DNA from: Paenibacillus cellulosilyticus
Lineage (GTDB): Bacteria; Bacillota; Bacilli; Paenibacillales; Paenibacillaceae
Reading direction: 5' to 3'
Length of the DNA: 64,000 nt
Assembly: GCF_003182255.1 (NCBI RefSeq)
Contig: NZ_QGTQ01000023.1
Location: 39,994 to 103,993 of the forward strand
Shown in pieces: positions 8,896 through 18,700 of this stretch; the first letter of the stretch is position 1; each line of letters opens with the position of its first letter. A program made the translations under genes and the position numbers. The notes under the pieces are model-generated. The model did no database searches and was not told the DNA's origin. It saw nothing but the letters and a program-made list of their open reading frames with translations.

Positions 8896-9981
8896 ATGAT
8901 GAGCCAAACTTGGAGTCGTGCTCGCATATGGGCACTTATCGGATATGCCGTCGCGGCGGCCGCGATGTTCGCTGCACCATTGTATTTAAGTGATTTTCGT
9001 CTGAATTTATTGGCGAAGTTTCTCGCATTCGCTATCGTTGCGCTTGGTTTGGATCTGATTTGGGGCTATACCGGCATTCTTAGCTTGGGGCACGGCGTTT
9101 TCTTCGGACTTGGCGGCTATGCGATGGCGATGCATCTGAAGCTGCAAGCGAGCGGCGGAAGAGTGCCGGACTTTATGGACTGGAGCGGGCTTACTTCGCT
9201 GCCGGCATTCTGGAAGCCGTTCGAATCGTTAGGCTTCGCGTTCTTAGCGGGGCTGCTCATACCAGGCTTGCTGGCACTCATTCTGGGATATGTTACGTTC
9301 CGCAACCGCATTCGCGGCGTTTACTTTACGATTCTAACGCAGGCACTTGTCATTATTACGACAACGCTTCTGGTCGGACAACAAGCGTATACGGGTGGTA
9401 CGAACGGGATTACGGGCTATTCGAAGATTGCAGGGCAATCGATCTCATCGCCTGATACGAAGCAGATGCTTTATTGGGTGACGGCAATCTTCCTCGTCGT
9501 TGCGTTCGTGATCTGCCGCTTCCTGGTGAAGAGCAGGTTCGGCAAAGTGCTGCGCGCCATCCGTGACGGCGAGAATCGTGTTCGCTTCATCGGCTATAAC
9601 CCAGCCTTGTATCAAATGACGGCATTCGCCATCTCTGGCGTATTGGCCGGGCTTGCAGGCATGTTGTTCGTGCTTCATGTCGGTATTATTTCGCCTTCGA
9701 TGCTTGGTATCGTTCCTTCTATTGAAATGGTGCTCTGGGTCGCTATCGGCGGCCGCGGTACGTTGATCGGCGCTGTGCTTGGTGCCGTGCTGATGAACGG
9801 TGCAAAGAGTGAAATTAGCGCGCAATACCCGGACGCATGGACCTTCATCATGGGTGGGCTGTTTATCGTCGTCGTCGTATTCCTGCCTGGCGGCGTGACA
9901 GGGCTGTTCCAACGTCTTAAATTCCGCAAGAGGAGCGTGAGCGAGCATGAGCAAGAAGCCGTCCGTCATCCTGCAGTGTGA
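8896..9981 (+). CDS. urtC: Urea ABC transporter, permease UrtC
   Basis: Second membrane subunit, LivM-like, about 361 residues with 9-10 membrane helices. Family landmarks are [28 protein letters not shown] near residue 50 (here split by position, not quoted as a unit), the [10 protein letters not shown] loop and a [13 protein letters not shown] segment. GAGGTG overlaps the end of the urtB spacer, and ATG at 8896 (or 8899) is favoured over the upstream GTG at 8890, which lies within the ribosome binding site. The last 35 bases overlap urtD, implying translational coupling. Confidence 0.92.
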   Translation: MMSQTWSRARIWALIGYAVAAAAMFAAPLYLSDFRLNLLAKFLAFAIVALGLDLIWGYTGILSLGHGVFFGLGGYAMAMHLKLQASGGRVPDFMDWSGLTSLPAFWKPFESLGFAFLAGLLIPGLLALILGYVTFRNRIRGVYFTILTQALVIITTTLLVGQQAYTGGTNGITGYSKIAGQSISSPDTKQMLYWVTAIFLVVAFVICRFLVKSRFGKVLRAIRDGENRVRFIGYNPALYQMTAFAISGVLAGLAGMLFVLHVGIISPSMLGIVPSIEMVLWVAIGGRGTLIGAVLGAVLMNGAKSEISAQYPDAWTFIMGGLFIVVVVFLPGGVTGLFQRLKFRKRSVSEHEQEAVRHPAV

Positions 9982-10738
9982 GGACATTACCGTATCGTTT
10001 GATGGATTCAAGGCAATACAAGGCATGAATTTGACGCTTGAGCGGGGAGAGCTTCGTTTCCTGATCGGTCCGAACGGGGCGGGCAAGACGACGATGCTTG
10101 ATGTCATTTGCGGTAAAACGAGAGCGACAGCAGGCTCCGTTATTTATAGCAGCAGCGACGGTGTAATCGATGTGACGAAGAAGAAGGAGCACCAAATTGC
10201 CGGACTCGGCATTGGCCGCAAGTTTCAAGCTCCGTCGATCTTTCCGACCTTAACTGTATTCGAAAATTTAGAGATCGCCATGCGCCAGCGCCGCAGCGTC
10301 TTTGCGACGTTGTTCGCCCGCCTCACGGCGGAAGACCGCGAGCGGATTGAGCAGCAGCTTGTAATGATCGGCCTGCAGGACAAAGCGTCGTGGCGGGCTG
10401 GCGGTCTGTCGCACGGCGAGAAGCAGTGGCTCGAGATCGGCATTATGCTCATGCAGGAGCCGAGCGTACTGCTGCTCGACGAGCCGGTTGCGGGCATGAC
10501 GGACAAAGAAACCGACAAAACGGGCGAATTGCTGAAGGAAATCGCAAAAATGCGGACGATCGTCGTCGTGGAGCACGACATGGAGTTCGTGCGTAATTTT
10601 GCAAGCAAAGTAACGGTTATGCATGAAGGTAAGCTGTTGAAGGAAGGCACAATGGACGAAATCCAGAGCGACGATCGGGTGGCCGAGGTTTATTTGGGGC
10701 AGAGGAGGAATGCGGATGCTAGCCGTTCAACAGCTTGA
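9947..10738 (+). CDS. urtD: Urea ABC transporter, ATP-binding protein UrtD
   Basis: LivG-type ATPase of the urea importer, 263 residues. Walker A is GPNGAGKTT (residues 41-49), the ABC signature is LSHGEKQ (a histidine replaces the first glycine, common in UrtD) and Walker B is [11 protein letters not shown], followed by the switch histidine in [19 protein letters not shown] lies about a dozen bases before ATG, inside the end of urtC. The 3' end overlaps urtE. Confidence 0.93.
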   Translation: MSKKPSVILQCEDITVSFDGFKAIQGMNLTLERGELRFLIGPNGAGKTTMLDVICGKTRATAGSVIYSSSDGVIDVTKKKEHQIAGLGIGRKFQAPSIFPTLTVFENLEIAMRQRRSVFATLFARLTAEDRERIEQQLVMIGLQDKASWRAGGLSHGEKQWLEIGIMLMQEPSVLLLDEPVAGMTDKETDKTGELLKEIAKMRTIVVVEHDMEFVRNFASKVTVMHEGKLLKEGTMDEIQSDDRVAEVYLGQRRNADASRSTA

Positions 10739-11411
10739 AGCCGGGTATGGCGAAAGCATCATTCTGCGTGGCGTGTCACTGAAAGTAAAGCCGGGGCAGG
10801 TCGTTTGCCTGTTGGGTCGTAATGGCGTGGGCAAGACGACGCTTATGAAGAGCATTATGGGTGTTCTGAAAGCTCGCCGGGGCTCGGTATCGTATGGGGG
10901 TGCCGACCTGACGAAAGGTGCGCCGGCGCGGAGGGCGAAGAGCGGCATTGGGTACGTGCCGCAGGGGCGCGAAATTTTCAGCCAACTGACCGTGTACGAG
11001 AACATTCTTATCGGACTGGAGGCATCGCGGGAGAAAAGCGCTGGCATTCCGCCGGAAGCGATCGAGAAGTTCCCGGTGCTGCCGTCGATGTATGAACGCC
11101 GGGGCGGCGATCTGTCGGGTGGTCAGCAGCAGCAACTGGCATTCGCGCGGGCGCTCGCGTCGAAGCCGGAGCTTCTGCTGCTCGACGAGCCGTGTGAAGG
11201 CATTCAGCCATCGATCGTTGATGATATTCGAGACGTGATACGGTCGATTAAACAGGACGGTAAGACGGCTATACTACTCGTCGAGCAAAGTCTTGAATTC
11301 GTTCGCAGTGTAGGCGATTATTTCTACATTCTGGATAAAGGCGCCGTCGCTTGGGAAGGTGAGCTGGATCGGCTGAGCGATGAAGTGGTAAGGAAGTATT
11401 TGACGGTATAG
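10716..11411 (+). CDS. urtE: Urea ABC transporter, ATP-binding protein UrtE
   Basis: LivF-type ATPase, 231 residues, the partner of UrtD. Walker A is GRNGVGKTT (about residues 34-42), signature LSGGQQQQLA, Walker B ELLLLDEPCEGIQP, switch histidine position replaced by glutamine in LVEQSLEF, as is normal for LivF/UrtE. GAGGAGG at 10702-10708 is seven bases before the ATG at 10716, so this start is better than the ATG six bases upstream. The coding region overlaps urtD by 23 bases and ends the operon at a terminator. No urease genes lie in this window, so the imported urea must be used by enzymes encoded elsewhere or by the carboxylase pathway downstream. Confidence 0.93.
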   Translation: MLAVQQLEAGYGESIILRGVSLKVKPGQVVCLLGRNGVGKTTLMKSIMGVLKARRGSVSYGGADLTKGAPARRAKSGIGYVPQGREIFSQLTVYENILIGLEASREKSAGIPPEAIEKFPVLPSMYERRGGDLSGGQQQQLAFARALASKPELLLLDEPCEGIQPSIVDDIRDVIRSIKQDGKTAILLVEQSLEFVRSVGDYFYILDKGAVAWEGELDRLSDEVVRKYLTV

Positions 11412-11433
11412 AGAGAAGACGTCTGAATGAACG

Positions 11434-11470
11434 AAAGCTCCTCAATGGTGAAATCATGTGAGGGGCTTTT
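11434..11470 (+). terminator. Intrinsic terminator of the urt operon
   Basis: Arms AAAGCTCCTCA (11434-11444) and TGAGGGGCTTTT (11459-11470), one wobble pair, ending in TTTT. Confidence 0.75.
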
Positions 11471-11800
11471 GGTCGTGCCAGATGGAATGACGGTTATTTT
11501 ACTCGTTGAGTAAATTTTGGGATTAGTAAGTGTTGTTGGATATCATTCCTATTTTGTTAGTGTGGGGTTGGTGGGGGAGAAGCGGCAACTAGACGGCTTG
11601 TCCAACGGGGTCATCCGAGGTGTCCGGCCGTCCAACACCTCCCTATTTTTGGCCTAAAATCGCATGAAACCTGACATTCGGCCGGCTTCACCCTCTTTTC
11701 CTCCCTCAGTTAGCCCGACGAACTTACAACGCGCATTCGACATTTTGTCTGACTTTTCGGCCCGAAAATCGACTTTTTCAATTTTATGTCAAAATATTAA
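11471..11800. other. Non-coding spacer between the urt and guanidine operons
   Basis: No plausible gene. One small hairpin (TTTACTC, 11498-11504, against GAGTAAA, 11508-11514) lies just after the urt terminator. The rest changes from GC-rich (around 11570-11720) to AT-rich near the GlnR box. I recognise no element in it. Confidence 0.5.
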
Positions 11801-11817
11801 TGTTATATTATCTAACA
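11801..11817. promoter_or_regulatory. GlnR/TnrA box upstream of the guanidine operon promoter
   Basis: TGTTATATTATCTAACA is an exact, nearly palindromic match to TGTNAN7TNACA. It is centred about 50 bases before the predicted start, the position from which TnrA/GlnR-type proteins activate. Confidence 0.82.
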
Positions 11818-11823
11818 TAGTAG

Positions 11824-11852
11824 TTGACACATGATGATTTTACCAATAGACT
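11824..11852 (+). promoter_or_regulatory. Sigma-A promoter of the guanidine operon
   Basis: Perfect -35 TTGACA (11824-11829), 17-base spacer, weak -10 TAGACT (11847-11852). A weak -10 with an upstream activator box is what an activated promoter would look like. Confidence 0.7.
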
Positions 11853-11861
11853 AAGGTTAGA

Positions 11862-11878
11862 TGTTAGATAACCTTACA
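11862..11878. promoter_or_regulatory. GlnR/TnrA box just downstream of the guanidine operon start
   Basis: TGTTAGATAACCTTACA matches TGTNAN7TNACA exactly and lies at about +3 to +19 relative to the predicted start. This is a typical road-block position for GlnR repression. Confidence 0.8.
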
Positions 11879-11939
11879 ATAGAAAATAGAGTTCTCACCC
11901 AGCCCGATGTACCGGGAGCAGCAGGATGAAGAACGACAA

Positions 11940-12103
11940 AGCTGTCTAGGGTTCCGTTGATCCTCCCTTAATTGCCTACTTCAAAGTATGCGATGGAGGT
12001 GTTAAGACTGGTCCGAGAGATGGCGTGCGATGGCCAACCAGCTGCTGCGGGAAGCGGTTCGGAAGGCGCGCATACACGGAAGGACAAAAGCCTGGGAGAT
12101 ACA
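11940..12103 (+). ncRNA. Guanidine-I (ykkC) riboswitch aptamer
   Basis: The three conserved blocks of the ykkC/guanidine-I class are present in order: CTAGGGTTCCG (11946-11956), ACTGGTCCGAGAGA (12007-12020) and ACGGAAGGACAAAAG (12076-12090), with variable stems between. The aptamer binds guanidinium. Its 3' end runs into one arm of a terminator, so ligand binding should prevent termination and switch the operon on. The class is typically found before guanidine exporters, guanidine/urea carboxylases and NMT1-type ABC importers; here it precedes the last two. The 5' boundary is approximate; a small CCCG/CGGG hairpin (about 11902-11917) may or may not belong to it. Confidence 0.93.
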
Positions 12104-12121
12104 TGTCTCCTGGGCTTTTTC
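12088..12121 (+). terminator. Riboswitch expression platform terminator
   Basis: Arms AAGCCTGGGAGA (12088-12099) and TCTCCTGGGCTT (12106-12117), 12 bp with two wobble pairs, followed by a T run. The left arm overlaps the conserved 3' end of the aptamer, giving a mutually exclusive, guanidine-ON arrangement. Confidence 0.88.
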
Positions 12122-12155
12122 TTATACTTTTGAACAGAAAAAGGGAGTGGAGTCG

Positions 12156-13163
12156 GTGAGAAAATTTCGTGGCTGGATGCTGGCAATGGTGCTTGTGCTT
12201 ATGATGTCGGCAGCCTTAACAGGGTGCGGCGGATCTTCGAAGGAAACGGCGGCGGGCGGTGCGGATGAGCCGATTACCATTGCGCTCAGCCCTTGGCCGG
12301 GTTGGTATATGTGGTACCTTGTCAAGGAGCAGGGTCTGTTCGAGAAGCATGGGGTTAACGTGGAATTGAAGTGGTTCCCGGTGTACAGCGATTCGCTGCA
12401 GGCGCTCGCGACGGGAAAGGTAGATGCGAACTCACAGACGCTTAGTGATACGCTTGCGCCAGTGTCCAAAGGGATCGGTCTTAAGGCGGTATTAGTGAAT
12501 GACAACTCGAATGGCGGCGATGCGATTGTAGCGAAACCGAGCATTCAGAGTGTGAAGGATTTGGCTGGAAAAACAGTGGCAACCGAGCTCGGGACAGTCG
12601 ATCATCTGCTGCTGCTGACGGCGCTCGAACAGAACGGCATGAAGGAAAGTGATGTTAACTTTGTGAACATGACGGTGAACGATGCGGGTCCTGCCTTCAT
12701 TACTGGTAAAACGGACGCGTCGGTGCTGTGGGAGCCGTTCCAGACGAAGGCGGTCACGGAAGGTAAAGGTAAGGTATTGTTCTCCTCGAAGGATACGCCG
12801 GGTCTCATTCCCGATCTGCTCGTGTTCCGGGAAAGCGTCGTGGAGAATCGCAAGGAAGATGTCCAGCACATCGTTGATGCTTGGTTCGAAGGTTTGGCGT
12901 ACTTCAAGGCGCATCCAGATGAGGCGGTTAAGCTGCTTGCAGGCAAGGCGGAGACGACGCCGGATGACTTTAAGCTTGGCCTCGACAGCATTAAGCTGTT
13001 CACGAAGGAAGACAACGTGCAGGCGTTCGGTAAGCAAGAGGACTATTCGTCGCTCGCATTCACAGCAAAGAAGACAGCTGAGTTTCTGCAGGGCCTTGAT
13101 ATGGTCGGCAAAATTGATGACTTCGACGCAATCTTCGATTCGTCGTTCGTGTCAGGACAATAA
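12156..13163 (+). CDS. Guanidine/urea-carboxylase-region ABC transporter, substrate-binding lipoprotein
   Basis: An NMT1/THI5-SsuA type binding protein of about 335 residues, first gene after the guanidine-I riboswitch. The signal peptide ends LTGC with Cys24 as the lipid anchor. The mature domain starts ITIALSPWPGWYMWYLVKE, a motif I associate with binding proteins encoded beside urea/guanidine carboxylases. GTG at 12156 follows AAGGGAGTGG with good spacing; the longer frame upstream would run into the riboswitch and is rejected. Given the riboswitch, the likely ligand is guanidinium, although urea or a related cation is possible. The cognate permease is next, while the ATPase gene is the last of the operon at 21299. 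Confidence 0.9.
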   Translation: MRKFRGWMLAMVLVLMMSAALTGCGGSSKETAAGGADEPITIALSPWPGWYMWYLVKEQGLFEKHGVNVELKWFPVYSDSLQALATGKVDANSQTLSDTLAPVSKGIGLKAVLVNDNSNGGDAIVAKPSIQSVKDLAGKTVATELGTVDHLLLLTALEQNGMKESDVNFVNMTVNDAGPAFITGKTDASVLWEPFQTKAVTEGKGKVLFSSKDTPGLIPDLLVFRESVVENRKEDVQHIVDAWFEGLAYFKAHPDEAVKLLAGKAETTPDDFKLGLDSIKLFTKEDNVQAFGKQEDYSSLAFTAKKTAEFLQGLDMVGKIDDFDAIFDSSFVSGQ

Positions 13164-13177
13164 AGGAGGCGAGCGCG

Positions 13178-14071
13178 ATGCGCGCATCTACGGTTACGCA
13201 GCAAGAGGTTCAGCCGAGAACGGCGGCGCTCGCTGATCTGCCTTCGGCAGAAGCGGTGCCTATGGCGGCCAAGCAACAGACGAAGCGGCGCAAGCCGCAT
13301 CGCATGCAAATTTTCAAGGATATCGGGTCTAAGCCGTTTGCCATAACGGCCGGCTCGTCCTTCCTGCTGCTGCTTCTACTATGGTCAGCGCTCAGCTACA
13401 CGGAGGCGGTCAACCCGATTTTCCTGCCGAAGCCGCATGAGGTACTGACGGAGATGATTCATCTGCTTGGGACTTCGGATTACTGGCATCACATCGGCAT
13501 CAGCGTATTCCGCGTAATGGGCGGCTTCTTGCTCGCTTGCGTAATCGGCATTCCGATCGGCATATTCGCCGGTACGTTCAAATTCGGCGAGGCGTTCATC
13601 GAGCCGCCAATGGAATTCATCCGGTATATGCCGGCTGTAGCATTCATTCCGCTTATTATGGTTTGGGTTGGTATCGGCGAATGGGCCAAAGTGATGCTTA
13701 TCTTCATCGGCTGCTTCTTCCAGCTCGTGCTTATGGTTGCCGACAATGTGCGCCGCGTACCACATGATCTTGTGCAAGCCTCGTTCACGCTCGGCGCCAG
13801 CCGCTGGAAGGTTATCGAGACCGTGCTGCTGCCGGCCATTCAGCCGCAATTGATGCATACACTTCGTCTCATTCTCGGATGGGCGTGGACGTACCTCGTC
13901 GTTGCAGAGCTCGTCGCCGTTAACAGCGGGTTAGGCTACGCCATTATGAAGGCGCAGCGATACTTGAATACCGATCAAATCTTCGTCGGCATCATCGTCA
14001 TCGGACTGCTGGGTCTCATAAGTGACAGAATATTCGCACTAATGAACAAACGTTTCTTCCCTTGGGTGTAA
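13178..14071 (+). CDS. ABC transporter permease (SsuC/TauC type), guanidine operon
   Basis: 297-residue membrane component of the importer. A hydrophilic, basic N-terminal stretch of about 48 residues precedes six predicted membrane helices; the cytoplasmic EAA loop (SFTLGASRWKVIETVLLPAI) that contacts the ATPase is clear near residue 205. AAAGGAGG lies before ATG, 14 bases after the binding-protein gene. By position it moves guanidine, or possibly urea, into the cell. The long charged N-terminus is unusual for this family. Confidence 0.9.
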   Translation: MRASTVTQQEVQPRTAALADLPSAEAVPMAAKQQTKRRKPHRMQIFKDIGSKPFAITAGSSFLLLLLLWSALSYTEAVNPIFLPKPHEVLTEMIHLLGTSDYWHHIGISVFRVMGGFLLACVIGIPIGIFAGTFKFGEAFIEPPMEFIRYMPAVAFIPLIMVWVGIGEWAKVMLIFIGCFFQLVLMVADNVRRVPHDLVQASFTLGASRWKVIETVLLPAIQPQLMHTLRLILGWAWTYLVVAELVAVNSGLGYAIMKAQRYLNTDQIFVGIIVIGLLGLISDRIFALMNKRFFPWV

Positions 14072-14101
14072 AATTAACGATTCGATAAGGAGGCAATCGA
14101 T

Positions 14102-14827
14102 ATGGAAAGCAATGCGATATGGAACACAACGATACGCCCGGGCGGCAAATGGTCGGGCACGATCGGGCGCGGCAAGCTTATCCGATTCACAGCGCTAGAG
14201 GCAGGGGCGAACGTAGCGATTCAGCTCTACCATGCCGGCGATCTGACGGAGCGTTACAACATGCCGGATTCGCTGAAGGCGCAGTACACGGCGCATTATA
14301 CACGCGGCAACGTACTAATGAGCGATAACGGACGCGTACTGGCGAGCTTTGTTGAGGACAGCCTTGGCTGGCATGATCCGATCAGCGGCTATTCGTACCG
14401 AGAAGCGACCGATGCGAAGTACGGCAGCACGAATTATCAGGTGGAGCGCAATGAATGGCTGCGGAGCGGTCAAGAGAACTTCGCAGTCGAGCTCGTACGC
14501 AATGGGCTGAGACCAAGAGATATGATGCCGGTCGTCAATTTATTCTCCAAAGTGGCGGTTGATGCTTCAGGTGCGATGCAATACGACGTTGGTCATTGCC
14601 CAGCGGGCGCAACGGTGACGCTGCGCACGGAGATGGATACCCTGCTCATTTTATCGAATACGCCTAACCCGCTCGACCCGCGGACGGAATACCCGTCGGT
14701 ACCGGTCAAGGTCGAGGTGCTGCAGGCAGATCCTGTCGATGACATGGATTATTGTATGAATTTCAGAGGCGAGAATCGCCGTGCCTTTGAGAATACGCAG
14801 CAATACTACACGCTGCTTGGTGTGTGA
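14102..14827 (+). CDS. DUF1989 / urea-carboxylase-associated protein, first subunit (putative carboxyguanidine deiminase)
   Basis: 241 residues of the DUF1989 family that accompanies urea/guanidine carboxylases. In characterised systems a pair of such proteins (CgdA/CgdB) forms carboxyguanidine deiminase, which converts the carboxylation product of guanidine into allophanate and ammonia. This copy has the family fold landmarks ([49 protein letters not shown]) but lacks the cluster of cysteines present in its partner at 14889, so it may be the non-catalytic or structural half. AAGGAGG precedes ATG. I do not assign the A or B label. Confidence 0.85.
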   Translation: MESNAIWNTTIRPGGKWSGTIGRGKLIRFTALEAGANVAIQLYHAGDLTERYNMPDSLKAQYTAHYTRGNVLMSDNGRVLASFVEDSLGWHDPISGYSYREATDAKYGSTNYQVERNEWLRSGQENFAVELVRNGLRPRDMMPVVNLFSKVAVDASGAMQYDVGHCPAGATVTLRTEMDTLLILSNTPNPLDPRTEYPSVPVKVEVLQADPVDDMDYCMNFRGENRRAFENTQQYYTLLGV

Positions 14828-14888
14828 ATATAGCGAGATAACTAGACGCGAGGACAGGAGATACACAATCGAACGGGAGGGATTGCTT

Positions 14889-15554
14889 GTGTCAATTATG
14901 GGAGAAGCGGTGGTGCTGCCGCGCGAAGAATCGGAAGCGATAGTGAATGAGGTCATTCCGGCAGGTGATGGCTGGATGCACGTGCTGGAGCCGGGTCAGG
15001 TGCTGCGCATTGTTGATATGGAAGGGAATCAGGCTGCGGATACGATATTCTACGACGCAGACAATCCGGAGGATCATTATAGTGCGGTTGCGACGATTGC
15101 TGCACAAGGCAACATCTACTTAACGACAGGTTCGGTGCTGCGGGCGGAATCCGGTAAGCCGCTTGTTGAGATCGTTGCTGATACATGCGGTCGACACGAT
15201 ACGGTCGGCGGCAGCTGCTCGGCTGAGAGCAATACGGTGCGATATGCGCACGAGAAGCTGTATATGCACAACTGCCGCGATACGTTCATGCTTCAACTGG
15301 CGAAGCAGGGCGATGAGCGGTACACGAAGCGCGATCTGGCGCCGAACGTTAACTTTTTCATGAATGTGCCGGTTTCAGAAGATGGGGGACTGACGTTTGC
15401 AGACGGGATTTCGTCGCCAGGCGCTTATGTCGAGATGCAAGCGATCGCTCGCACGATGGTACTCATCAGCAACTGTCCGCAGCTGAACAATCCGTGTAAT
15501 GCTTACAATCCGACGCCGGTGCGCGTGCTGATCTGGAACGAAGCTCGCTTGTGA
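14889..15554 (+). CDS. DUF1989 / urea-carboxylase-associated protein, second subunit (putative carboxyguanidine deiminase)
   Basis: 221-residue paralogue of the preceding protein, sharing the pattern [20 protein letters not shown] ... LAPNVNFF ... [19 protein letters not shown]. It carries potential metal or catalytic residues that the first copy lacks: [12 protein letters not shown], the MHNCRDTF motif and a C-terminal [10 protein letters not shown]. Together with the first subunit it is predicted to deiminate carboxyguanidine. GTG at 14889 is chosen because GGGAGGG lies seven bases upstream; ATG at 14898 is a second option. The stop codon lies at the left edge of a diverged copy of a dispersed repeat (15553 onward). 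Confidence 0.85.
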   Translation: MSIMGEAVVLPREESEAIVNEVIPAGDGWMHVLEPGQVLRIVDMEGNQAADTIFYDADNPEDHYSAVATIAAQGNIYLTTGSVLRAESGKPLVEIVADTCGRHDTVGGSCSAESNTVRYAHEKLYMHNCRDTFMLQLAKQGDERYTKRDLAPNVNFFMNVPVSEDGGLTFADGISSPGAYVEMQAIARTMVLISNCPQLNNPCNAYNPTPVRVLIWNEARL

Positions 15555-15660
15555 TCACGAAGCAGTACAAGAAGCAACGTCGGCATCGAATCTTGCATGA
15601 AGCAGCGACTTCCGGTTCTCACGTAGCACTTCACTACGCTCCGATCCTCATTCCTGCTTT
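15545..15660. repeat. Diverged copy of a dispersed palindromic repeat
   Basis: From 15553 about 97 bases align without gaps to positions 59759-59855 at roughly two-thirds identity (blocks TGATCACGAAG, CATCGAA, TCCGGT, CTCCG). A GTAG...CTAC hairpin is kept in both copies with changed neighbours. The terminal inverted repeats of the 59.7-kb copy are not recognisable here. It fills most of the 195-base gap before the carboxylase gene. Confidence 0.6.
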
Positions 15661-15749
15661 CATCCAACCTTCTCGGTGCTGACAATCGAACGTATGAGCA
15701 TGTACGGATAGATAGACGCAGGCAATTATGCGGGATGGAGAGGATCATA

Positions 15750-18700
15750 ATGTTCAACAAAATACTTATCGCCAATCGCGGTGCCATCGCCGTTCGTATT
15801 GAGCGCACGCTGAGCAGGCTGGGTATCGCCTCTGTGGCCGTCTATACACAGGCCGATCAGGACAGCTTGCACGTAGATTTAGCCGATGAAGCGGTGCTGA
15901 TCGGGGAAGGGGCAGCGAAGGACAGCTACTTGAACGCAGAGCTTATTCTGCAAGTAGCGGAGCAGACCGGCGCGCAAGCGATCCATCCCGGATACGGCTT
16001 CCTGAGCGAAAACGCGGACTTCGCCCGCGCTTGCCGGGAGCGCGGCATCGCGTTCATCGGACCGACGCCCGAACAGATGGAGATGTTCGGACTGAAGCAC
16101 TCCGCCCGCGAGCTGGCGGAGAAGGCTGGCGTGCCGCTTGCGCCAGGTACGCCGCTTATTACAGAGCTGGAGGAAGCGGTAGTCGCCGCTTCGGGCATTG
16201 GTTATCCCGTCATGCTGAAGAGTACTGCTGGCGGCGGTGGTATCGGCATGCGCGTATGCGCTGACGAACGCGAGCTGCGCGACGCATTCGAGTCGGTCCG
16301 CCATCTGGCAGAGGCGAACTTCAAGAACGGCGGCGTATTCCTGGAGAAATACATCGCCAAGGCGAGACACGTCGAGGTGCAGATCTTCGGCAACCGATTT
16401 GGCGAGGTTGCGGCGCTCGGCGAACGTGACTGCTCCATTCAGCGCCGCAACCAGAAGGTGATCGAGGAGAGTCCAGCGCCGAAGTTAACGCAGGATGTTC
16501 GCGAGCGAATGTTCGAAGCGGCGCGCAGCTTGGCTGCGGAGGCCGGCTATCGCAGCGCGGGAACGGTCGAGTTTCTGTATGACCCGTCGACGAGCGAGTT
16601 TTATTTTCTCGAGGTGAATACGCGGCTGCAGGTGGAGCACGGCGTAACGGAGGAAGTGCTCGGCGTCGATCTGGTCGAATGGATGGTGAAGGAAGCGGCT
16701 GATGAGCTGCACGGTCTCGATTCGTTCGTGCCGACACCGCAAGGACATAGCATGCAGGCTCGTATCTATGCGGAGGACTGTCACCACAACTTCCGTCCGA
16801 GCGCCGGTCAGCTGGACCGCGCTGTATTCTCGGAAGATGCTCGCAATGAGACGTGGGTCCGGGATGGCATCACGGTAACGTCGCTTTATGATCCGATGCT
16901 GGCCAAAATCATCGTGCACGGCCGCGATCGCAACGATGCTATCGCGAAGCTAATCAAGGCGCTGTCGGAGACGCGGATGTACGGCATTACGACGAACCTG
17001 TCTTATTTGCAGACGCTGCTGCAGGAGCAGGCTGTTATTGACGGCGACGTGTATACGCGGCTGTTGAACAGCTTCGAGCCATCCGAGCATGCCATTGAAG
17101 TGCTTGATGGCGGCGTGCAGTCGACGGTACAGGACTATCCAGGCCGAAGAGGCCATTGGGATGTCGGCGTTCCGCCGTGCGGACCGATGGACCCGTTGTC
17201 GTTCCGTATCGGCAACCGGCTGCTTGGGAACGCCGATGATGCGGCAGGCATTGAGCTGACGCTGCGCGGCGGCTCCTATACGTTCCGCAGCGACATCTGG
17301 ATCTGTCTTACGGGTGCAGATATGGATGCGAAGCTCGAACAAGACGAGGTGCCCCTCTACAAACCGGTGCTCGCGCGTCGTGGTCAGGTGCTTCGTTTCG
17401 GTGAAGCGAAGTCGGGGCTTCGCACTTACCTGCTCGTCGCTGGCGGACTCGATATGCCGCACATTCTTGGCAGCTCATCGACGTTCACGCTTGGCGGCTT
17501 CGGTGGTCATGGCGGTCGTGCATTGCGAACAGGCGACGTACTGGGTGTGCGGCAATCGGTAGAGGATGCGAGAAATCTAGCAAGTTTGGCAGATTATCAG
17601 GCGGAACTTCCTGTGTCGGAGCGCCCTGCGTTAACGCGTGAATGGACAATCGGTGTCGTCCCGGGTCCGCACAGCACACAGGAATATTTGAAGCCGGCAT
17701 TCCTTGCCGAGCTAGCGGCTACGAGCTATGAGGTGCACTTCAACAGCTCCCGTACGGGCGTGCGACTGATCGGGCCTGCTCCGCTGTGGGCGCGTGAAGA
17801 TGGTGGGGAAGCGGGGCTTCACCCATCGAACATTCACGACAACGCCTACGCAGTTGGTACGCTTGACCTGACGGGTGATATGCCGATTCTGCTTGGACCC
17901 GATGGCCCAAGCTTGGGTGGCTTCGTCTGTCCGGTAACGACGGCTTCGGCGGAGTTCTGGAAGCTCGGCCAGCTGCGTCCCGGCGATAAAGTTCGCTTCC
18001 GACTGCTGACGCTTGAGGAGGCGGACGGACTTCGTGAAGCGCAGCATGTGTGGCTTAATGCGATTGGTGAAGATGCGCTAGGGGAACCGCAGATGTTGGC
18101 GGACACGGCTGCCGTTATTGCCCGGGCAATGAAGCTTCCGGCTGAACGGCCGTTTGATCCGCAGTATCCGATTCTCGTGCAGGAAAGTGGAAATCGTCCA
18201 TTCCCGATTACGATTCGGTGCAGCGGCGACGAGAACTTGCTCGTTGAATATGGTCCGATGGAGCTCGATCTGAAGCTGCGCTTCCAAGTACATGCTCTTA
18301 TGCAGGCGATTGTGGCAGATGGAGCGATTCCAGTTGTTGACCTGACGCCAGGTATTCGTTCGCTGCAGGTGCACATCGACCGTAATCATATGACGATGCA
18401 AGAGGCGTGCGCGCGGCTGCTGGAACTGGATCGCCAGCTGCCGCCGCTTGAATCGATTCAAGTTCCTTCCCGCATCATTAAGCTGCCGCTGTCGTGGGAT
18501 GATCCGGCGACGCAGCTCGCGATTGAGCGTTATCAGCAGGGCGTACGTCCGGACGCGCCTTGGTGCCCGAGCAATCTAGAATTCATCCGCCGCGTCAACG
18601 GGCTGGATTCGATCGAAGACGTGAAGCGTATCGTCTATGATGCAAGCTATCTCGTCATGGGACTGGGCGATGTCTATCTTGGCGCACCAGTGGCAACGCC

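Noticed and set aside
6566..11411. Branched-chain amino acid (Liv) transporter as an alternative for the urt operon
   Set aside because: The binding protein has the UrtA-type [15 protein letters not shown] and LWYPVQYEG segments, UrtD has the LSHGEKQ signature, and GlnR boxes and the neighbouring guanidine operon support urea.
12030..12155. An N-terminal extension of the guanidine-operon binding protein
   Set aside because: It would be encoded by the riboswitch and its terminator, and lacks signal-peptide character; the GTG at 12156 has the ribosome binding site and lipoprotein signal.
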